The notes beneath the pieces are model-generated. The model was not told the DNA's origin. It made no database searches and saw only the letters and a program-made list of their open reading frames with translations. A DNA stretch of 8,229 bases from Planctomycetota bacterium (lineage in GTDB: Bacteria; Planctomycetota; Planctomycetia; Pirellulales; Lacipirellulaceae), in assembly GCA_022614705.1 (NCBI GenBank), contig JAKEIB010000106.1, positions 1-8,229 of the forward strand, given 5' to 3'. Position 1 is the stretch's first letter. Every line of letters begins with the position of its first letter. Of this stretch, positions 6,929-8,229 are shown piece after piece. The position numbers and the translations under genes are program-made.

Positions 6929-7384
6929 CAGTTTTCAGTCTTCAGTTCTCAGTTTTCGGAATCGGCTGGCGACGCGTATTTTGGCTTCGCGCGGTCTTCA
7001 GCAAACTTGTCAGCATTCGTTTGACTTCGACTATCGCCGTGCCAACGACATCGTACTCCTCGCGTTTCAAGTAACCCAAGTCCCTCGCAAGCAGTACGTG
7101 ATACTCGGCTTCCGTCGCTGATCCCATAGCTATCTGAACAAATCGGCTGAATTCCAGACTTCCCCCGCGCCCACATCCTTCGGCCAGATTCGCGGGGATC
7201 GATGCGGCTGCTCGGCGCAGCTGGCTTGTCAGCCCAAATCGCTCATCATGAGGAAAACGCTTAGTGAGCTTGTAGACTTGCAAGACCCAAGCGTGAGCCT
7301 TTTGCCAGACGAGCAAATTGTGGAAGTCCTGCATTGCTATTCCCTCTCTTACTGATGACTGAAGACTGATAACTGACGACTTTG
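6920..7384 (-). mobile_element. Inverted-repeat-bounded cassette carrying an S23-type gene
   Basis: A 465-base unit bounded by 34-base imperfect inverted repeats (6920-6953 and 7351-7384, 30 of 34 matching), with one gene nearly filling the interior. The arms are built on repeats of TCAGT(C/T)(T/A)TCAG. The unit lies between rpsG and fusA, where these genes normally stand close together. The left arm includes the first three fusA codons, and a GGAGG motif (minus strand, 7390-7394) lies just beyond the right arm. No transposase is encoded, so any movement would need a factor from elsewhere. It resembles the rRNA intervening sequences that carry the same protein family and have pairing ends, but here it sits in a protein operon. 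Mobility is inference; repeats and gene content are seen directly. Confidence 0.6.
6942..7334 (-). CDS. Four-helix bundle protein, 23S rRNA intervening-sequence (S23) family
   Basis: A 130-residue helical protein of the family first seen in 23S rRNA intervening sequences and related to the Avd accessory protein of diversity-generating retroelements. Members form oligomeric four-helix bundles with a basic surface; biochemical function is unknown in most genomes. Signature motifs seen here: LLVWQKAHAW near the start, FPHDERFGLTSQLRRAA, SIPANLAEGCGR, then ARDLGYL. An upstream ATG at 7400 would add 22 residues of repeat-derived sequence. I choose ATG 7334 because a good Shine-Dalgarno (GAGAGGGA, 6 bases upstream) precedes it and the family motif starts at once. 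The stop lies inside the left inverted repeat. It is cotranscribed with fusA if any promoter reads through. No reverse transcriptase or variable repeat is present, so nothing indicates a retroelement here. Confidence 0.9.
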   Translation of the reverse strand: MQDFHNLLVWQKAHAWVLQVYKLTKRFPHDERFGLTSQLRRAAASIPANLAEGCGRGGSLEFSRFVQIAMGSATEAEYHVLLARDLGYLKREEYDVVGTAIVEVKRMLTSLLKTARSQNTRRQPIPKTEN

Positions 7385-7389
7385 TATTT

Positions 7390-7394
7390 CCTCC
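7390..7394 (-). promoter_or_regulatory. Orphan Shine-Dalgarno, probably the original fusA site
   Basis: The minus strand reads GGAGGAAATACAAAGTC, an excellent ribosome binding site with no correctly spaced start codon that begins a recognisable gene; the next real start is at 7334, with its own site. It lies immediately outside the cassette. Joining this point to the fusA ATG would give GGAGG with a 5-8 base spacer. I infer that it served fusA before the insertion. Confidence 0.5.
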
Positions 7395-7401
7395 GCGCAT
7401 G

Positions 7402-7433
7402 AAAAACGCCGCGGCTTTTTAAGGCCGCGGCGT
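7402..7433 (-). terminator. Intrinsic terminator downstream of rpsG
   Basis: On the minus strand, a perfect 10-bp GC-rich stem (7433-7424 paired with 7415-7406; ACGCCGCGGC) with an 8-base loop is followed by a run of five U (7406-7402). It begins 15 bases after the rpsG stop. It should end most rpsL-rpsG transcripts before the S23-type gene and fusA, so those two would need read-through or their own promoter. No clear promoter is visible between this hairpin and the S23-type start. Confidence 0.8.
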
Positions 7434-7447
7434 GCTAGTTTGTCTCA

Positions 7448-7918
7448 CTACCACGCGAAGTGTGCGAATGCCTTATTCGCATCCGCCATGCGGTGAACGT
7501 TTTCGCGGCGGCTGACGGCCGTGCCTTCGCGGTTGAACGCTGCCACGAATTCGTCGGCCAGTTTTTGGGCCGTCGGCCGGCCTTTCTTTTCGCGGATCGC
7601 CATGAGGATCCAGCGGAGCGCCAGCGATTGCTGCCGCGTGCGGTTCACTTGCATCGGCACCTGATACGCGGCGCCGCCGACGCGCTTGCTGCGGACCTCG
7701 ATCGACGGCTTCACGTGCTCCACAGCCTGCGTGAAGACCTCAATCGGCTCCTTATCCGGAATGCGCTTCTTCACCAATTCGAGCGCATCGTAAAACACGT
7801 TCTGCGCGACGCTCTTCTTGCCGTCGTGCATCAGCGTGTTGATAAACTTCGAAGCGAGCAGCGACCCGTACTTCGGATCGGGCTTGAGTTGCTTGCGGCT
7901 GGAGGTGATACGACCCAT
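7448..7918 (-). CDS. rpsG: 30S ribosomal protein S7
   Basis: Primary 16S rRNA-binding protein that nucleates the 30S head and contacts E-site tRNA; in other bacteria it also represses its own operon. The 156 residues match the common bacterial length and pattern: MGRI start, then [15 protein letters not shown], the helix [24 protein letters not shown], the [18 protein letters not shown] end, and a final Trp. The ATG has no Shine-Dalgarno. An inverted-repeat element ends 4 bases upstream of it, so the original leader may have been displaced. It follows rpsL at a distance enlarged by that element and is followed by an intrinsic terminator. Confidence 0.97.
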   Translation of the reverse strand: MGRITSSRKQLKPDPKYGSLLASKFINTLMHDGKKSVAQNVFYDALELVKKRIPDKEPIEVFTQAVEHVKPSIEVRSKRVGGAAYQVPMQVNRTRQQSLALRWILMAIREKKGRPTAQKLADEFVAAFNREGTAVSRRENVHRMADANKAFAHFAW

Positions 7919-7922
7919 GAGA

Positions 7923-8051
7923 GGCTTTCGGCTATTGGCTGTCGGCTATCGGCCAGACAAAGACTAATTTGCGTTTCAAAATGTGCTCAGTAATATGTCG
8001 ATTGTTAGTTCGCGCTTCTGGCCGACAGCCGATAGCTGACAGCCGAAAGCC
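7923..8051. repeat. Inverted-repeat element between rpsL and rpsG
   Basis: Arms 7923-7957 and 8017-8051 are each 35 bases and complementary at 30 positions; all five differences are transitions. The arms repeat the unit (C/T)GGCT(A/G)T. The 59-base core (7958-8016) has no coding signal. It fills the rpsL-rpsG gap, starting 4 bases above the rpsL stop codon side (8056) and ending 4 bases before the rpsG ATG. It could be an empty or internally deleted cousin of the S23 cassette next door, since both have arms made of short degenerate repeats. The arm sequences differ, so that link is inference. Confidence 0.75.
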
Positions 8052-8055
8052 CGCC

Positions 8056-8229
8056 CTAACCCTTCTTCGCTCCATACCGGCTGCGCGATTGCTTGCGGCC
8101 TTGCACGCCCAGCGTGTCGCGCGCGCCGCGCACGACCTGGTAGCGCACGCCCGGCAGGTCGCGGATACGGCCGCCGCGCACGAGCACGATGCTGTGCTCT
8201 TGCAGCGAATGACCTTCGCCCGGAATGTA
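8056..8229 (-). CDS. rpsL: 30S ribosomal protein S12 (C-terminal part)
   Basis: Only the last 57 residues are in the window; the 5' part lies beyond the right edge. S12 sits at the decoding centre of the small subunit and controls accuracy. Visible family sequence: [40 protein letters not shown], and the basic end [13 protein letters not shown]. The conserved loop reads GRIRDLPG, with Arg where most bacteria have Lys (E. coli K87, M. tuberculosis K88). Lys-to-Arg at this site gives streptomycin resistance in other species. It is the first visible gene of the str cluster, upstream of rpsG. Confidence 0.96.
   Translation of the reverse strand, partial: YIPGEGHSLQEHSIVLVRGGRIRDLPGVRYQVVRGARDTLGVQGRKQSRSRYGAKKG

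Noticed and set aside
6942..7400. Diversity-generating retroelement suggested by the Avd-like four-helix protein
   Set aside because: No reverse transcriptase, template repeat or variable repeat is visible, and the gene sits alone between rpsG and fusA.
7335..7400. Upstream ATG at 7400 as the start of the S23-type protein
   Set aside because: It would precede the GGAGG motif and translate the inverted repeat into 22 residues with no family similarity. ATG 7334 has a well-spaced Shine-Dalgarno.
7460..7993. Plus-strand open frame of 177 codons opposite rpsG
   Set aside because: It is the complement of rpsG and its product is a His/Arg/Leu-rich shadow with no family features.

Overview
The window looks like chromosomal DNA from a high-GC planctomycete, probably near Pirellulales. 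The evidence is a secreted glycosidase with a dockerin-like Asp-Tyr-x-x-Trp repeat and a C-terminal PEP-CTERM sorting signal, EF-G of the type expected in this group, and heavy seeding of gene gaps with short palindromic repeats. No 16S rRNA or other decisive marker is present, so the placement is inference.

Layout from left to right. (1) A degenerate tRNA-Glu(UUC)-like sequence on the minus strand (about 22-96). (2) A DEAD-box RNA helicase of the RhlE type on the minus strand (131-1528). (3) A 610-base gap with weak small minus-strand reading frames. (4) A secreted endo-mannanase on the plus strand (2139-3890) built as signal peptide, CBM35, GH26, dockerin-like repeat and PEP-CTERM; its 3' end runs into a long hairpin repeat. 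(5) A frameshifted HAD-type nucleotidase gene on the minus strand (3925-4508). (6) A six-hairpin palindrome array (4521-4703). (7) The minus-strand str cluster, read in the order rpsL (partial, 8056-8229), rpsG (7448-7918), a four-helix-bundle (S23) protein gene (6942-7334) and fusA (4742-6928).

The str cluster encodes translation machinery: S12 and S7 of the small subunit and the translocase EF-G. Its normal compact rpsL-rpsG-fusA layout has been interrupted twice. An inverted-repeat element of about 130 bases sits between rpsL and rpsG. A cassette of about 465 bases carrying the S23-type gene and bounded by 34-base inverted repeats sits between rpsG and fusA, directly against the fusA start codon. 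A good Shine-Dalgarno (GGAGG) is stranded just outside the far end of that cassette, as if the insertion separated fusA from its ribosome binding site. An intrinsic terminator lies between rpsG and the cassette. A further palindromic repeat has entered the fusA reading frame and adds a duplicated eight-residue segment to the EF-G GTPase domain.

The most unusual material is therefore the way palindromic and inverted-repeat elements have settled in and around essential ribosomal genes, not a new enzyme system. A second item is an arginine in S12 at the position where Lys-to-Arg gives streptomycin resistance in other bacteria.
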